Shown: positions 7,094-15,296 of the stretch, piece by piece
Position numbering within the stretch: position 1 is the first letter of the stretch
How the letters are laid out: each line of letters begins with the position of its first letter
Origin: Propionivibrio dicarboxylicus
Lineage (GTDB): Bacteria; Pseudomonadota; Gammaproteobacteria; Burkholderiales; Rhodocyclaceae
Assembly: GCF_900099695.1 (NCBI RefSeq)
Contig: NZ_FNCY01000002.1
Span: 62,001 to 126,000 of the forward strand
DNA: 64,000 nt
Direction: 5' to 3'
Translations under genes and position numbers: made by a program
Notes under the pieces: model-generated
What the model saw: only the letters and a program-made list of their open reading frames with translations
Told to the model about the DNA's origin: nothing
The model's database searches: none

Positions 7094-9169
7094 TCAGCCG
7101 CCGCAAGCGGAAAAACGGCCCAGCGCCTCGACGAGCGATGCCACGACGCCGGCCCAGTCACCGCGTTCGCGCTGACGGAAAAGGCGCGCCGTCGGATACC
7201 AGGGCGAGTCCTCGCGACCAAGCAGCCAGCGATAATCGGGCGCATAGGGCAGCAGGATCCACACCGGTTTGCCCATGGCCCCGGCCAGATGAGCGACGGC
7301 GGTATCGACGGAAATGACGAGGTCCATCGACGCGATCAAGGCCGCCGTGTCGGAAAAATCCTCCAGCATCGTCTCGTGCCGGACAATGACATCATAGTGA
7401 TCAAGGACAAGGAGATCGGTGTCGCGATAGTTGTTTTGCAAGGAGTGAAACTCGACCGCCGTATCGAAAAGCCTCGCCAGGCGAGCGAAAGGCATGCTGC
7501 GATTGGCGTCGTTACGATGATTTTCCGCGCCGGACCAGGCGACTCCGACCCGGAGTTTCTTTGCCGGCCCGAGCCGCGCCTGCCACTGTGCCGTTTTGGC
7601 GACATCGGCAAAAAGATACGGCACCGGCGCCGGGATCGTATCGACCGTCGTCGCCAATGCCAGCGGCAAGCTCATCAACGGACAGTGATAATCGAATTGC
7701 GACGGCAGAAAGCCCTTCTCGACGATTGTCATGACACACGGCAGGCTCGACACCAAGGCAACGAGCGGCGCCGGCACGAGAAACGTCAGTTCGGCGCCGA
7801 GCGCGGCCAGCGTCGGCAGATACCGGCAAAACTGAATGGCATCGCCGGCCCCCTGCTCGGCATAAATGAGCAGGCGCTTTCCGCCGATATCCTGCTCTCC
7901 CCGCCAGGCCGGCTGGGGAAAGCGATAATAGTTGTCGCGCGTGCTTTCCTTTTCCAGCCGCGACTCGTAGAGCGCCCATCCTTCCCGGTAGTCTCCCATC
8001 AGGAGCCGGGTCAGCGCCTTGTTCCACAGGGCATCGGCATAGTCCGGCCGCAGGGCGATGGCGCGATCGTAGTCGGCCAGCGCATCTTCCAATCGCAGCA
8101 CGCCATGCAGGGTATTGCCGCGATTGGAATAGGCCGCCGCGAAGTCGGGCTTCAAGGCAATCGCTTCGTCATAGCGCGCGAGCGCCTCGGTGTCGCGGCC
8201 AAGCTCTTTGAGGGCATTGCCGCAATAGTTGTAGGCCTCGGCGTAGTCGGGCCCAAGGAGAATCGCGCGCTCGAAATCGGCTAGCGCCAGATCCAGCTGC
8301 CGAAGGTCATAGCGCAAGACGCCGCGATGGCAGAACACCAGGGCGTAGTCGGGCTTCAGCGCAATCGCCTGCTCATAGTCGGCGAACGCCGCTTCGTACT
8401 GCCAGAGATCGCGATGAACGACGCCACGGTGGCTGAACGCTTCGGCATGGTCGGGATTCAGCACAATGGCCCGGTCGAGGCTTACCAAGGCCTCGTCGAA
8501 TCGTCCGAGCATCCTGAGCGCAAGGCCACGGTTGCAGAACGCCTCGGCATGGTCGGGCTGCAAGGCAATCACCCGGTCATAACTCCCAACCGCTTCGTCG
8601 GCACGCCCGAGATCGATCAGCGCGTTGCCGCGGTTGTAATGGGCAATGACATCGTCCCGGTTCAGGCCGATCGCCGTATCGCAACTTGCCAGCGCCGCCT
8701 CCGCCTGCCCCAGATCGAGAAGCGCCGCGGCGCGCGCACGATGGGCCTCGACGAGGCCGGGCGCGAGTCCTAGCGCCGCATCATAATCGCGCAGCGCTGC
8801 CGCGTGCTTCCCCCGTTGCGCCAACAGGAGACCGCGGTTGCAGAGCGCCTCGACGTAATCGGCTTTGAGCGCGATCGCCCGGTCATAACAGGAAAGCGCC
8901 GCGTCCGCCTGGGCCTCGTCTTTCAAGGCGTTGCCGAGATTGTTGTGGGCAAAGGCATGGTCGGGCGACAGAACGACCGCCCGTCCGAGAAAATCGATCG
9001 CCGACGCGAGATCGCAGGCCTGATGACAGGCAGTGCCAAGAAGATAGAGCAGCTCGCCGTTGTCGGGATTTCCGGACAACACGAGCCGGTACAGCGGAAT
9101 GGCATCGGCGACTCGGCCGGCCTCATGCAACTGCAGGGCAGCGTGAAAAACTGCCTGCAGGTGAATCAC
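7094..9169 (-). CDS. TPR-repeat protein with C-terminal glycosyltransferase-like domain
   Basis: 691-residue protein. Residues about 5-390 form a long series of 34-residue tetratricopeptide repeats (recurring phrases such as NRGLAL, YDRAIAL, PDHAEAF, PDYADAL). Residues about 425-690 form a glycosyltransferase-family-9/heptosyltransferase-like domain, with LLIYAEQGAGDAIQFCRYLP at its start and DLVISVDTAVAHLAGAMGKP, the nucleotide-sugar-binding signature, near residue 615. This architecture is common in proteobacteria and is often linked to protein or surface glycosylation, but the acceptor is unknown. Start is GTG at 9169 with AAGGCGAG upstream. No signal peptide, so cytoplasmic. It lies 53 bp after the Cra-like lacI and may share its transcript, but functional linkage to the TRAP genes is not evident. 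Confidence 0.85.
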   Translation of the reverse strand: MIHLQAVFHAALQLHEAGRVADAIPLYRLVLSGNPDNGELLYLLGTACHQACDLASAIDFLGRAVVLSPDHAFAHNNLGNALKDEAQADAALSCYDRAIALKADYVEALCNRGLLLAQRGKHAAALRDYDAALGLAPGLVEAHRARAAALLDLGQAEAALASCDTAIGLNRDDVIAHYNRGNALIDLGRADEAVGSYDRVIALQPDHAEAFCNRGLALRMLGRFDEALVSLDRAIVLNPDHAEAFSHRGVVHRDLWQYEAAFADYEQAIALKPDYALVFCHRGVLRYDLRQLDLALADFERAILLGPDYAEAYNYCGNALKELGRDTEALARYDEAIALKPDFAAAYSNRGNTLHGVLRLEDALADYDRAIALRPDYADALWNKALTRLLMGDYREGWALYESRLEKESTRDNYYRFPQPAWRGEQDIGGKRLLIYAEQGAGDAIQFCRYLPTLAALGAELTFLVPAPLVALVSSLPCVMTIVEKGFLPSQFDYHCPLMSLPLALATTVDTIPAPVPYLFADVAKTAQWQARLGPAKKLRVGVAWSGAENHRNDANRSMPFARLARLFDTAVEFHSLQNNYRDTDLLVLDHYDVIVRHETMLEDFSDTAALIASMDLVISVDTAVAHLAGAMGKPVWILLPYAPDYRWLLGREDSPWYPTARLFRQRERGDWAGVVASLVEALGRFSACGG

Positions 9170-9222
9170 TTCTCGCCTTCCGGCAAGGCGGCGCGGCGGG
9201 GTCGCACCCGGCAGCGCATCGC

Positions 9223-10236
9223 TTATGCGTCCCGGATACGCCGATGCAATTTTGCCGGAATCGTGATCGATGCCGGCACCGGATCGCCGCCGATCATGGC
9301 CAGCAGGCGTTCGAGACTGGCCGCCGCGAGCGCGTTGCTGTCCTGCTCGATGGAATCGACGCGCAAGGGCAGGCAGTCGAGCAGATTATGATCGTCGAAT
9401 GTCACCAGCCGCTTCGGTGCGATGTCGAAATGATCATGCTCGCTGATGAAGGCCAGCGCGCCTTCGAGCAAGGTGATCGACCCCGTAAACAGGAAGCGGG
9501 GATAGCGGCCCAGTTCGAGATAGCACGCCCGCATGAATTCGTAGCCGCTGCTGCGGCGGTAGTCGCGCGCCCGAATCCACTCCGGTTGCACCGCGACGCC
9601 CTTGCGCGCCAAGGCGGCGCAAAAACCTTTGAGGCGGTCGATACTCGGCGAGAAGTCGGGCTGACCGCCGAAATAGTAGATCTCGTCATCCGGAGAACTC
9701 AGCGTGTCGCTCACCAGTTCCGTCACCGCGGCCTCGGCATCGGACACCACATACGGCAGCGCCGGATCGTCGAGACGACGATCGACGAGGAAAAGCGGGA
9801 GCCGCGTTGCCCACTTGCGATAAACATCGGATTCGATGGCACAAGGCACGATCACCAGGCCATCGACCTGCCGCGCAATCAGATGCTCGATCCCGGCCTT
9901 CTCCTGCTCGGGATCGTCGTTACTCGTCACCACCAGCAACTGATAGCCGACCTGATGACAAATCGGTTCCATCGCCTGTGCCAGGCTCGCGTGCGCGAAG
10001 TTGGTCAGTTCCGGAACCACCAGGCCCAGCGTATTGCTCGACCCGATCCGCAAGGTGCGCGCCGAATGCGACGGCTGGAAATTGTTGTCCCGCGCCGTCG
10101 CCAGGACGCGCTCCTGCGTCGCGGCGGAAATACGGTACTGCCCGGCACGCCCGTTGAGCACCATGCTCGCGGTGGTGCGCGACACGCCCGCCATGCGGGC
10201 GATGTCGTCGATGGTAAGGCGGGTATAGGTGCTCAT
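9223..10236 (-). CDS. LacI-family regulator, Cra/FruR-like subgroup
   Basis: 337-residue LacI-family regulator. The N-terminus, LTIDDIARMAGVSRTTASMV then GRAGQYRISAATQERV, resembles the Cra/FruR (catabolite repressor/activator) subgroup, with the QYR-(I/V)S segment after the recognition helix. The rest is the effector-binding domain (ELTNFAHASLAQAMEPIC, NDDPEQEKAGIEHL). It starts 16 bp downstream of dctM, so it is likely the distal gene of the ribokinase-TRAP operon and may control it. By analogy with Cra the effector could be a sugar phosphate, which fits a kinase being present, but this is inference. Confidence 0.88.
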   Translation of the reverse strand: MSTYTRLTIDDIARMAGVSRTTASMVLNGRAGQYRISAATQERVLATARDNNFQPSHSARTLRIGSSNTLGLVVPELTNFAHASLAQAMEPICHQVGYQLLVVTSNDDPEQEKAGIEHLIARQVDGLVIVPCAIESDVYRKWATRLPLFLVDRRLDDPALPYVVSDAEAAVTELVSDTLSSPDDEIYYFGGQPDFSPSIDRLKGFCAALARKGVAVQPEWIRARDYRRSSGYEFMRACYLELGRYPRFLFTGSITLLEGALAFISEHDHFDIAPKRLVTFDDHNLLDCLPLRVDSIEQDSNALAAASLERLLAMIGGDPVPASITIPAKLHRRIRDA

Positions 10237-10252
10237 GGGATGCCTGCAGACT

Positions 10253-11551
10253 TTATTGCGTCACGTAACCCATCGACTTCGGCAGCCACAGGATGATCTC
10301 GGGCACCAGGGTCAGGGTCAGCAACAGGATCAGCAACATGACGAGGAACAACCAGCCCTCCTTCATCATGTCCTTGATCGGGATGCCGGTCAGCGCATTG
10401 GTGACGAACAGCAACATGCCGAACGGCGGGTGGATCAGACCGATCATCATGTTGAGCACGACAACGACGCCGAAGTGGACGAGATCGATGCCCAGCATCT
10501 TGGCGATCGGCAGCAGGATCGGCACGAAAACGAGCAGGATCACGGCGATATCCATGAAGCAGCCAAGCGCCAGGAAGAGCAGGTTGGACAGCAGCAGGAA
10601 GCCGACCTTGCCGAGATGCATCTCGAAGACCCATGCCGCCAGCATCTGCGGCACGCCTTCGGCCGTAAACGCGTAGTTCATCATGTAGGCGCCGGCGATG
10701 ATCATGGTGATGACCGCGCTCGAGCGCGTCGACTCCAGGATGACATCGAAGAACTGCCGCCACGACAAGGCACGATAAACGATACAGGCGAGGATCAGCG
10801 CATGCAGCGCGGCGACGGCCGCGGCCTCGGTCGGCGTAAAGATGCCGGTGTAGATACCGGTCAGCAGCACTACCGGCAACGACAAGGGCAAGGCGCCGCG
10901 GAACAGGATGTTCGGCCATTCGGACAGCGGCACCGGTTCGTCGCGCGGCATGTTGCGTCGCGTGGCGATGATGTGCGTCGCGATCATCAACACGACGGCC
11001 ATGAGCAGACCGGGGAACACCCCGCCGAGGAACAGCGCGCCGACGGATGCGCCCGAAACCAGGCCGTAGATCACCAGCGGAATCGACGGCGGAATGATCG
11101 GCCCGATGGTCGCGCTGGCAACCACGACGGCACCGGCAAAACCTGGCGAGTATTCTGGCTTCTTCAGCATCTGCTTGATGCTGACAAGACCCGGTCCGGC
11201 GGCATCGGCAATGGCGCTGCCGCTCATGCCGGAGAAGATGACGCTGACCAGGATATCGACTTGCGCCAGACCGCCCGGCAATCGTCCGACCAGGATGCGG
11301 CAGAAATCGAAGAGCCGATCGCTGACCGTTCCTGCGTTCATCAGGTTGGCGGCAAGAATGAAGAGCGGCACCGCCAGCAGCACATAGCTGTTATAGAGGC
11401 CGTTCAGGATCTGATCGGCGACCAGGCCAACGTCCTGTCCTTTGACGGCAAGATAGGCGACGCCACTGACGATCATCGAAAAACCGATCGGCGCCCTCAG
11501 GATGAAGCCGGCGACGATCACGGCAATTAGAGCCAAAAGCGCGCTTGTCAT
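10253..11551 (-). CDS. TRAP transporter large permease, DctM family
   Basis: Large membrane subunit of a tripartite ATP-independent periplasmic transporter, 432 residues with about twelve helices. It moves the ligand presented by DctP, driven by a cation gradient. Family signatures: GMSGSAIADAAGPGLVSIKQM near residues 92-112, GPIIPPSIPLVIYG near 135-148 and GLIHPPFGMLLFVTNAL near 357-373. The ATG overlaps the dctQ stop by four bases (ATGA), indicating coupled translation. It is the third gene of a dctP-dctQ-dctM set that follows a ribokinase gene and precedes a Cra-like regulator. Confidence 0.93.
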   Translation of the reverse strand: MTSALLALIAVIVAGFILRAPIGFSMIVSGVAYLAVKGQDVGLVADQILNGLYNSYVLLAVPLFILAANLMNAGTVSDRLFDFCRILVGRLPGGLAQVDILVSVIFSGMSGSAIADAAGPGLVSIKQMLKKPEYSPGFAGAVVVASATIGPIIPPSIPLVIYGLVSGASVGALFLGGVFPGLLMAVVLMIATHIIATRRNMPRDEPVPLSEWPNILFRGALPLSLPVVLLTGIYTGIFTPTEAAAVAALHALILACIVYRALSWRQFFDVILESTRSSAVITMIIAGAYMMNYAFTAEGVPQMLAAWVFEMHLGKVGFLLLSNLLFLALGCFMDIAVILLVFVPILLPIAKMLGIDLVHFGVVVVLNMMIGLIHPPFGMLLFVTNALTGIPIKDMMKEGWLFLVMLLILLLTLTLVPEIILWLPKSMGYVTQ

Positions 11552-12033
11552 TTATTTACCTCGGCAATCGCTCGCAGGTGCGTCACAATCGCCCAGATTG
11601 CCCTGCAGACCAAAGAAATCAGAAACAATGCGAAGGGCAGGAATACCCACATGAACGGCCATCCGAGCACCGGCGTTCCTTCGCGTTCCATGAAGTGAAT
11701 GTAGCTCCACGATGCCGGCAGCCCCCACGCCGCCAGGCCACCGACCATCACGTGCGCCAAAATGCTCATGACATGCTTCATCCCGGGCGACGCCATGTGA
11801 TAGACAAGATCGAAGACCACATGCTCGCGTTCGGGCACCATGAATGCCGCTGCCCAGAGAATCACCCAGATATACAGGATAACCACCAGTTCGTCGCTCC
11901 ACGGCAACGGCTGGTTGAAGAAGAAACGGGCGATCACCTGAACGATGAACACCCCGAACAGGGTCAGGTACAAAAAACCGCCGACAGTGTCGGCGGCTTT
12001 CTTACCCAGTTTGCCAATATCAGCGAACCGCAT
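11548..12033 (-). CDS. TRAP transporter small permease, DctQ family
   Basis: Small four-helix membrane subunit, 161 residues, that pairs with DctM. Helices lie near residues 18-38, 48-64, 86-108 and 125-148; the PLPWSDELVVILYIWVILWA segment between helices one and two is typical of DctQ. Its start lies 14 bp inside the end of dctP. Codons 13-21 encode a 7-bp GC-rich stem followed by six U in the mRNA, the shape of an intrinsic terminator inside the coding region (separate entry). That could limit expression of the two membrane subunits relative to the binding protein. Confidence 0.9.
   Translation of the reverse strand: MRFADIGKLGKKAADTVGGFLYLTLFGVFIVQVIARFFFNQPLPWSDELVVILYIWVILWAAAFMVPEREHVVFDLVYHMASPGMKHVMSILAHVMVGGLAAWGLPASWSYIHFMEREGTPVLGWPFMWVFLPFALFLISLVCRAIWAIVTHLRAIAEVNK
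11972..11996 (-). terminator. Terminator-like hairpin inside the 5' end of dctQ
   Basis: On the - strand the sequence reads CCGCCGA-CACTG-TCGGCGG followed directly by six T. The stem begins about 37 bases after the dctQ start and is part of the reading frame (Ala-Ala-Asp-Thr-Val-Gly-Gly-Phe-Leu). It has every formal property of an intrinsic terminator. Translating ribosomes would normally suppress it, so it could act as partial attenuation between dctP and dctQM. Confidence 0.6.
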
Positions 12034-13030
12034 TGATGCGCTCCAACAGTCCCTTCGGCCAGGTCGCGGCCATTTCCGACTTCTGGTACTTTTCCTGCAC
12101 CGTCTTGCGGAATTCGGCGACGTTCGGCGTGATCACCTTCATGCCCTGCGCCTTGAAGAAGTCGACGATTTCCTTTTCGTCCTTGATGCGATTCTCGTTG
12201 TTGTACTTGGCAGCAGCTTGCGCGGCCTCGACCACTTTCTTCTGCTGTTCCGGCTTCAGCGCATTGAAGGCCTTGGTCGAATAAGCGAGGAAGATCGCGT
12301 CGACGAGGTGGCTGGTCAGCACCACCGTCTTGCTCGGCTCGTAGAACTTGGCGGCACGGGCGCTTGGCAGCGGATTTTCCTGGCCGTCGATGGTGCCGGT
12401 CTTGAGCGCAAGATAGACTTCGCCGAAGGCCAGCGGCGTCGGCGTCGCGCCCAGCGCTTCGCCAAGGAACAGCCATTCCTTGCTGGCCGGCATGCGCAGC
12501 TTGACGCCCTTGAGATCGGCCGGGACCATCACGTTCTTGTCTTCACGCAGCATGACCTGACGCGTGCCGAGGTAGGCTGTCGCGAGCGGCGTCACTTCCA
12601 TCTTCTGGACGACGGGCTTGAAAACTTCCTGGCCGATCGGGCCGTTGAACACCTTCTGCTGGTGATCGGGATCGCGGATGATGTAGCCGGCGGTAAAGAT
12701 CGAGAACTCGGGCACGATCTTGGAGATGTCCTGCGCCGAAATCGGCGCCATTTCCAGGTTGCCGCGCGCCATCGCCGCCGGCTCGGTCCCCTGCTTGAAC
12801 AGCGTGGCGTTCAGGTGGATCTGGACTTCGAATTCGCCGGGAGCGGATTTTTCCAGGCTGTCCTTGAACACCGTCCACATCTTGGCATGCCAGTCTTCAG
12901 GAACGGCGGCAGTCGAGATGCGGATGACCGTCTTGTTTTGCGCCATGGCGTACGGCGCGGCGAAACCGAGACCTAACGCGGCAGCCAGGGCCAGCGCCTT
13001 GAATGTCGTGCGGCGAAGCGTGCTTGTCAT
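12020..13030 (-). CDS. TRAP transporter solute-binding protein, DctP family
   Basis: Periplasmic binding protein of the TRAP system, 336 residues. Signal peptide of about 30 residues ends AAPYAMAQ; the mature protein has the DctP fold with GVKLRMPASKEW near residue 170, whose Arg in other DctP proteins pairs with a ligand carboxylate, and KTGTIDGQENPLPS near residue 210. The start has GGAGAGG upstream. First transporter gene after ribokinase, 81 bp downstream of it. The conserved Arg argues for an acidic ligand, while the kinase argues for a sugar, so a sugar acid or a sugar taken up by an atypical route are both possible. Confidence 0.92.
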   Translation of the reverse strand: MTSTLRRTTFKALALAAALGLGFAAPYAMAQNKTVIRISTAAVPEDWHAKMWTVFKDSLEKSAPGEFEVQIHLNATLFKQGTEPAAMARGNLEMAPISAQDISKIVPEFSIFTAGYIIRDPDHQQKVFNGPIGQEVFKPVVQKMEVTPLATAYLGTRQVMLREDKNVMVPADLKGVKLRMPASKEWLFLGEALGATPTPLAFGEVYLALKTGTIDGQENPLPSARAAKFYEPSKTVVLTSHLVDAIFLAYSTKAFNALKPEQQKKVVEAAQAAAKYNNENRIKDEKEIVDFFKAQGMKVITPNVAEFRKTVQEKYQKSEMAATWPKGLLERINAVR

Positions 13031-13111
13031 GATTTAACCTCTCCTTCGGTGACGTTGTGATGAATGTGGGCGATGAGCCGCCCCTGGACCTCGTTGCTGC
13101 TTGCTTTTGAT

Positions 13112-14011
13112 TTAACTTCGTTCGAACAAAAACGACTCGAGTTGCGCGCGCGTCGGCATACCGCTCTGGGCGCCGCTGCGGGTGACCGACAGGGCGCCGG
13201 CGGCACACGCCAGACGGGCGATCTCGGCCATCGGCAGCCCCCAGAACGCGGCGATCGCGCCATTGAAGGTATCGCCAGCGCCGGTCGTATCCACCGCTTC
13301 GACGGGGAATGCCGGCTGATGGCGCAACTGCCCGTCAGCGTCGGCGAACCAGGCGCCCTCGGCGCCATGCGTCATCAGAATGCGCTGCGGCCGGCTGCGG
13401 AGCGTCGCTTGCCAATCGCCGCAATCGCCCGCGTAGACGAGCGCCAGCTCGTGCTCGTTGGGCGTCATCAGCGTCACACGATCGAGAAGTTCGTCAGACA
13501 GGACGACCGCCGGTGCCGGATTGAGCAAGAACGGCTTGCCGTGGGCCGCCGCTTTCCGGGCGACGACATCGACGATCGCAAGCGGAATTTCCAGTTGGCA
13601 GAGTACGACATCGGCATCGGCAAACGCCGCTTCCGCCGCATCGAGCTGCGCCTCCGTCAGCGCATGATTGGCGCCCGGGACAACGACAATCGAATTCTCG
13701 GCACCGCTCAGCGTGATCGTCGCAACGCCGGTCGACACGCCGGGTACCCGGCGAACAAAACGGGTATCAATCCCTTCGTTCGCCAATTGTTCGGTCAGCT
13801 GGGTGCCAAAAGCATCATCGCCGACGCAGCCGATCATCGTCACGTCCGCACCGAGGCGCTTCGCCGCCACCGCCTGGTTGGCGCCCTTGCCACCGGGAAA
13901 GGTGGAAAACGACTGCCCGAGCACGGTTTCTCCCGGTCCGGGGAAACGCGCCGCGTTGACCACGAGGTCCATATTGATGCTGCCGATGACCAGAACACGG
14001 GCCATAGCCAT
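13112..14011 (-). CDS. rbsK: Ribokinase, PfkB family
   Basis: ATP-dependent sugar kinase, 299 residues, cytoplasmic. It has both PfkB signatures: FPGGKGANQAVAAKRLGA near residues 39-56, and DTTGAGDTFNGA near 240-251 with the catalytic Asp. GSINMDLVV at the N-terminus, NPAPA and TPNEHE are ribokinase hallmarks. Phosphorylates D-ribose or a similar pentose at O5 by family precedent; related PfkB enzymes use other sugars. Start ATG has GGGAG just upstream; a second ATG two codons later is also possible. It is the first gene of the - strand group that goes on with dctP-dctQ-dctM and the Cra-like regulator, so its substrate may be the transported solute or derive from it. Confidence 0.88.
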   Translation of the reverse strand: MAMARVLVIGSINMDLVVNAARFPGPGETVLGQSFSTFPGGKGANQAVAAKRLGADVTMIGCVGDDAFGTQLTEQLANEGIDTRFVRRVPGVSTGVATITLSGAENSIVVVPGANHALTEAQLDAAEAAFADADVVLCQLEIPLAIVDVVARKAAAHGKPFLLNPAPAVVLSDELLDRVTLMTPNEHELALVYAGDCGDWQATLRSRPQRILMTHGAEGAWFADADGQLRHQPAFPVEAVDTTGAGDTFNGAIAAFWGLPMAEIARLACAAGALSVTRSGAQSGMPTRAQLESFLFERS

Positions 14012-14042
14012 CCCACTCCCGAATTTGTTGTTTTAGATGCAA

Positions 14043-14101
14043 AGACAAGCACTAAATCGTGCACAGCACAGCCAATTTAACCTGATCGACAGCGCTTGTC
14101 T
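14043..14101. promoter_or_regulatory. Inverted octamers upstream of the rbsK-TRAP operon
   Basis: AGACAAGC at 14043-14050 and its exact reverse complement GCTTGTCT at 14094-14101 flank 43 bp upstream of rbsK. The right copy is itself part of the near-palindrome GACAGCGCTTGTC, and the left overlaps GCACTAAATCGTGC. These are plausible paired operators for the LacI-type regulator encoded at the end of the operon. There is no experimental or comparative support. Confidence 0.3.
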
Positions 14102-14235
14102 AGTCCCTCATATCGCCTATGAATTCGACGGCTATCACGTTTTAGCAAACCTCCGACAACCGGCGGCGACACGCCCCTGCCCAATCGAGCCCGAGGCCGG
14201 CCGACGCACCGGCAGCCGGCGCATCGCGCAGACGT

Positions 14236-14697
14236 TCAGGTATCGACATCGATCAGCCGCGGCGGCTCATCGACATCGTCATAGGGCGTGGGCATGCGAG
14301 GGAACAGCGACAACTGCGTCGCGAGCGTCTCAGGTAGCGTAGAAGTCTCGGGCGTCGCCGCTTCTTCGGGCAATGCCTGGACGACAGGCTCGGGCAGCAC
14401 GAAATCCTTGATGTCCAGCCATTTCACGTCGCCGCGCGGCAAGGACGCAAAAATCCGGGCTGCCGCCGTTTCGGACAGCCGCTCGCTGCGCTCACCCTCG
14501 ACGACGAACACGGCGCACTCGAACCGGCACCCGTGCGCTTGCATGATTTCGCAGCGATCATGCATGGCCAGCAAGGCGTTATGCAGCCCGATCTTGCTGC
14601 CGGGATGGATCGAATAATCGACCCAGCGCGGTTCGCTGCGCCGATCGACAAAATCGCGCGGAAGCAAGGACGACCAATAGCGAACGACAAATTCCAT
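14236..14697 (-). CDS. Hypothetical protein
   Basis: 153-residue protein with no signal peptide or membrane segment and no family I recognise. The first 110 residues are mixed alpha/beta in character (RWVDYSIHPGSKIGLHNAL, CRFECAVFVVEGE); the last 45 are acidic and proline-rich. Start at ATG 14697 gives MEFVVRYWSSLLPRDFV; an open frame extends 30 codons upstream but reads as low-complexity Ser/Gly/Cys sequence. It stands alone between ribokinase and a DUF1992 gene, all on the same strand. The codon pattern looks coding throughout. Confidence 0.55.
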   Translation of the reverse strand: MEFVVRYWSSLLPRDFVDRRSEPRWVDYSIHPGSKIGLHNALLAMHDRCEIMQAHGCRFECAVFVVEGERSERLSETAAARIFASLPRGDVKWLDIKDFVLPEPVVQALPEEAATPETSTLPETLATQLSLFPRMPTPYDDVDEPPRLIDVDT

Positions 14698-14870
14698 GAT
14701 CGAAACATTCGTGGACTGCCCCGATTCACAATGCGACCGGCATTTACCCGACCCCGCATCGCCCCACTTCCCGACTTCCGACGACACCCGCCAGCGCCGC
14801 TCGACACGCGCCGAACGATCCTATCATGCCGCCGACCTGCCGAATCAAGCGCAGGCGCCCCGCCCGCATC

Positions 14871-15188
14871 TTATTCGACGGGGCAACGTGTTTCGCCAAG
14901 CTGGACGAGAAGATAACTGAGTTCGCGCCGTTTGGCCTGGGCAGCCGCCTGATCCGCCGGCAACTGGCGGATTTCCTCGCGCAAGCGCGCCACCGCCTGA
15001 CGCATCGACACCTCCGACGGCACCAGACCGGCACGTTTGAGGATGTGATTGACCATGCGCTGTTCCGGCGAAACGAAGGGCTCATCGACCAGGTCGAGCG
15101 GCTGTCCCGCCCCCGGCAGGTCGTCAAGATCGCCGTTCGCAATCGCGTCGCGAATCTTCTGTTCGGCAAGAATCTCGAAAAACAGCAT
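14871..15188 (-). CDS. DUF1992 (DnaJ-homologue-subfamily-C-28-like) domain protein
   Basis: 105-residue protein matching the small DUF1992 family (the conserved domain of the eukaryotic DNAJC28), recognised from AEQKIRDAIANGDLDDLPGA near the N-terminus followed by GQPLDLVDEPFVSPEQRM and a helical middle with ILKRAGLVPSEV. Function is not established; no J-domain is present. Probably a cytoplasmic helical protein. It lies 109 bp downstream of the chemoreceptor gene, with a GC-rich hairpin between them. Confidence 0.8.
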   Translation of the reverse strand: MLFFEILAEQKIRDAIANGDLDDLPGAGQPLDLVDEPFVSPEQRMVNHILKRAGLVPSEVSMRQAVARLREEIRQLPADQAAAQAKRRELSYLLVQLGETRCPVE

Positions 15189-15255
15189 GCTGGCATTGAA
15201 CCCGAGTGAATTGCCGGCGAGCTTAGCACGCCGGCCCGGAAGCCAGAAACCGCGG

Positions 15256-15276
15256 GACCGCGCCGCATGCGCGGTC
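15256..15276. repeat. GC-rich hairpin after the chemoreceptor gene
   Basis: GACCGCGC-CGCAT-GCGCGGTC, a perfect 8-bp stem with a 5-base loop, 20 bp downstream of the chemoreceptor stop. There is no T-run, so it would be a weak intrinsic terminator at best and may instead protect the mRNA end. Confidence 0.4.
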
Positions 15277-15296
15277 GCGACACCCGGTCTCGGCCG

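Noticed and set aside
7094-9169. Possible CRISPR or tandem DNA repeat array
   Set aside because: The periodic similarity is explained by 34-residue tetratricopeptide repeats in one coding frame; units are not identical and there are no spacers.
10229-11530. Long + strand open frame across dctM
   Set aside because: Antisense shadow; the opposite strand encodes a full DctM with all family motifs.
15256-15276. Intrinsic terminator after the chemoreceptor gene
   Set aside because: The stem is good but no T-run follows, so I list it only as a hairpin.
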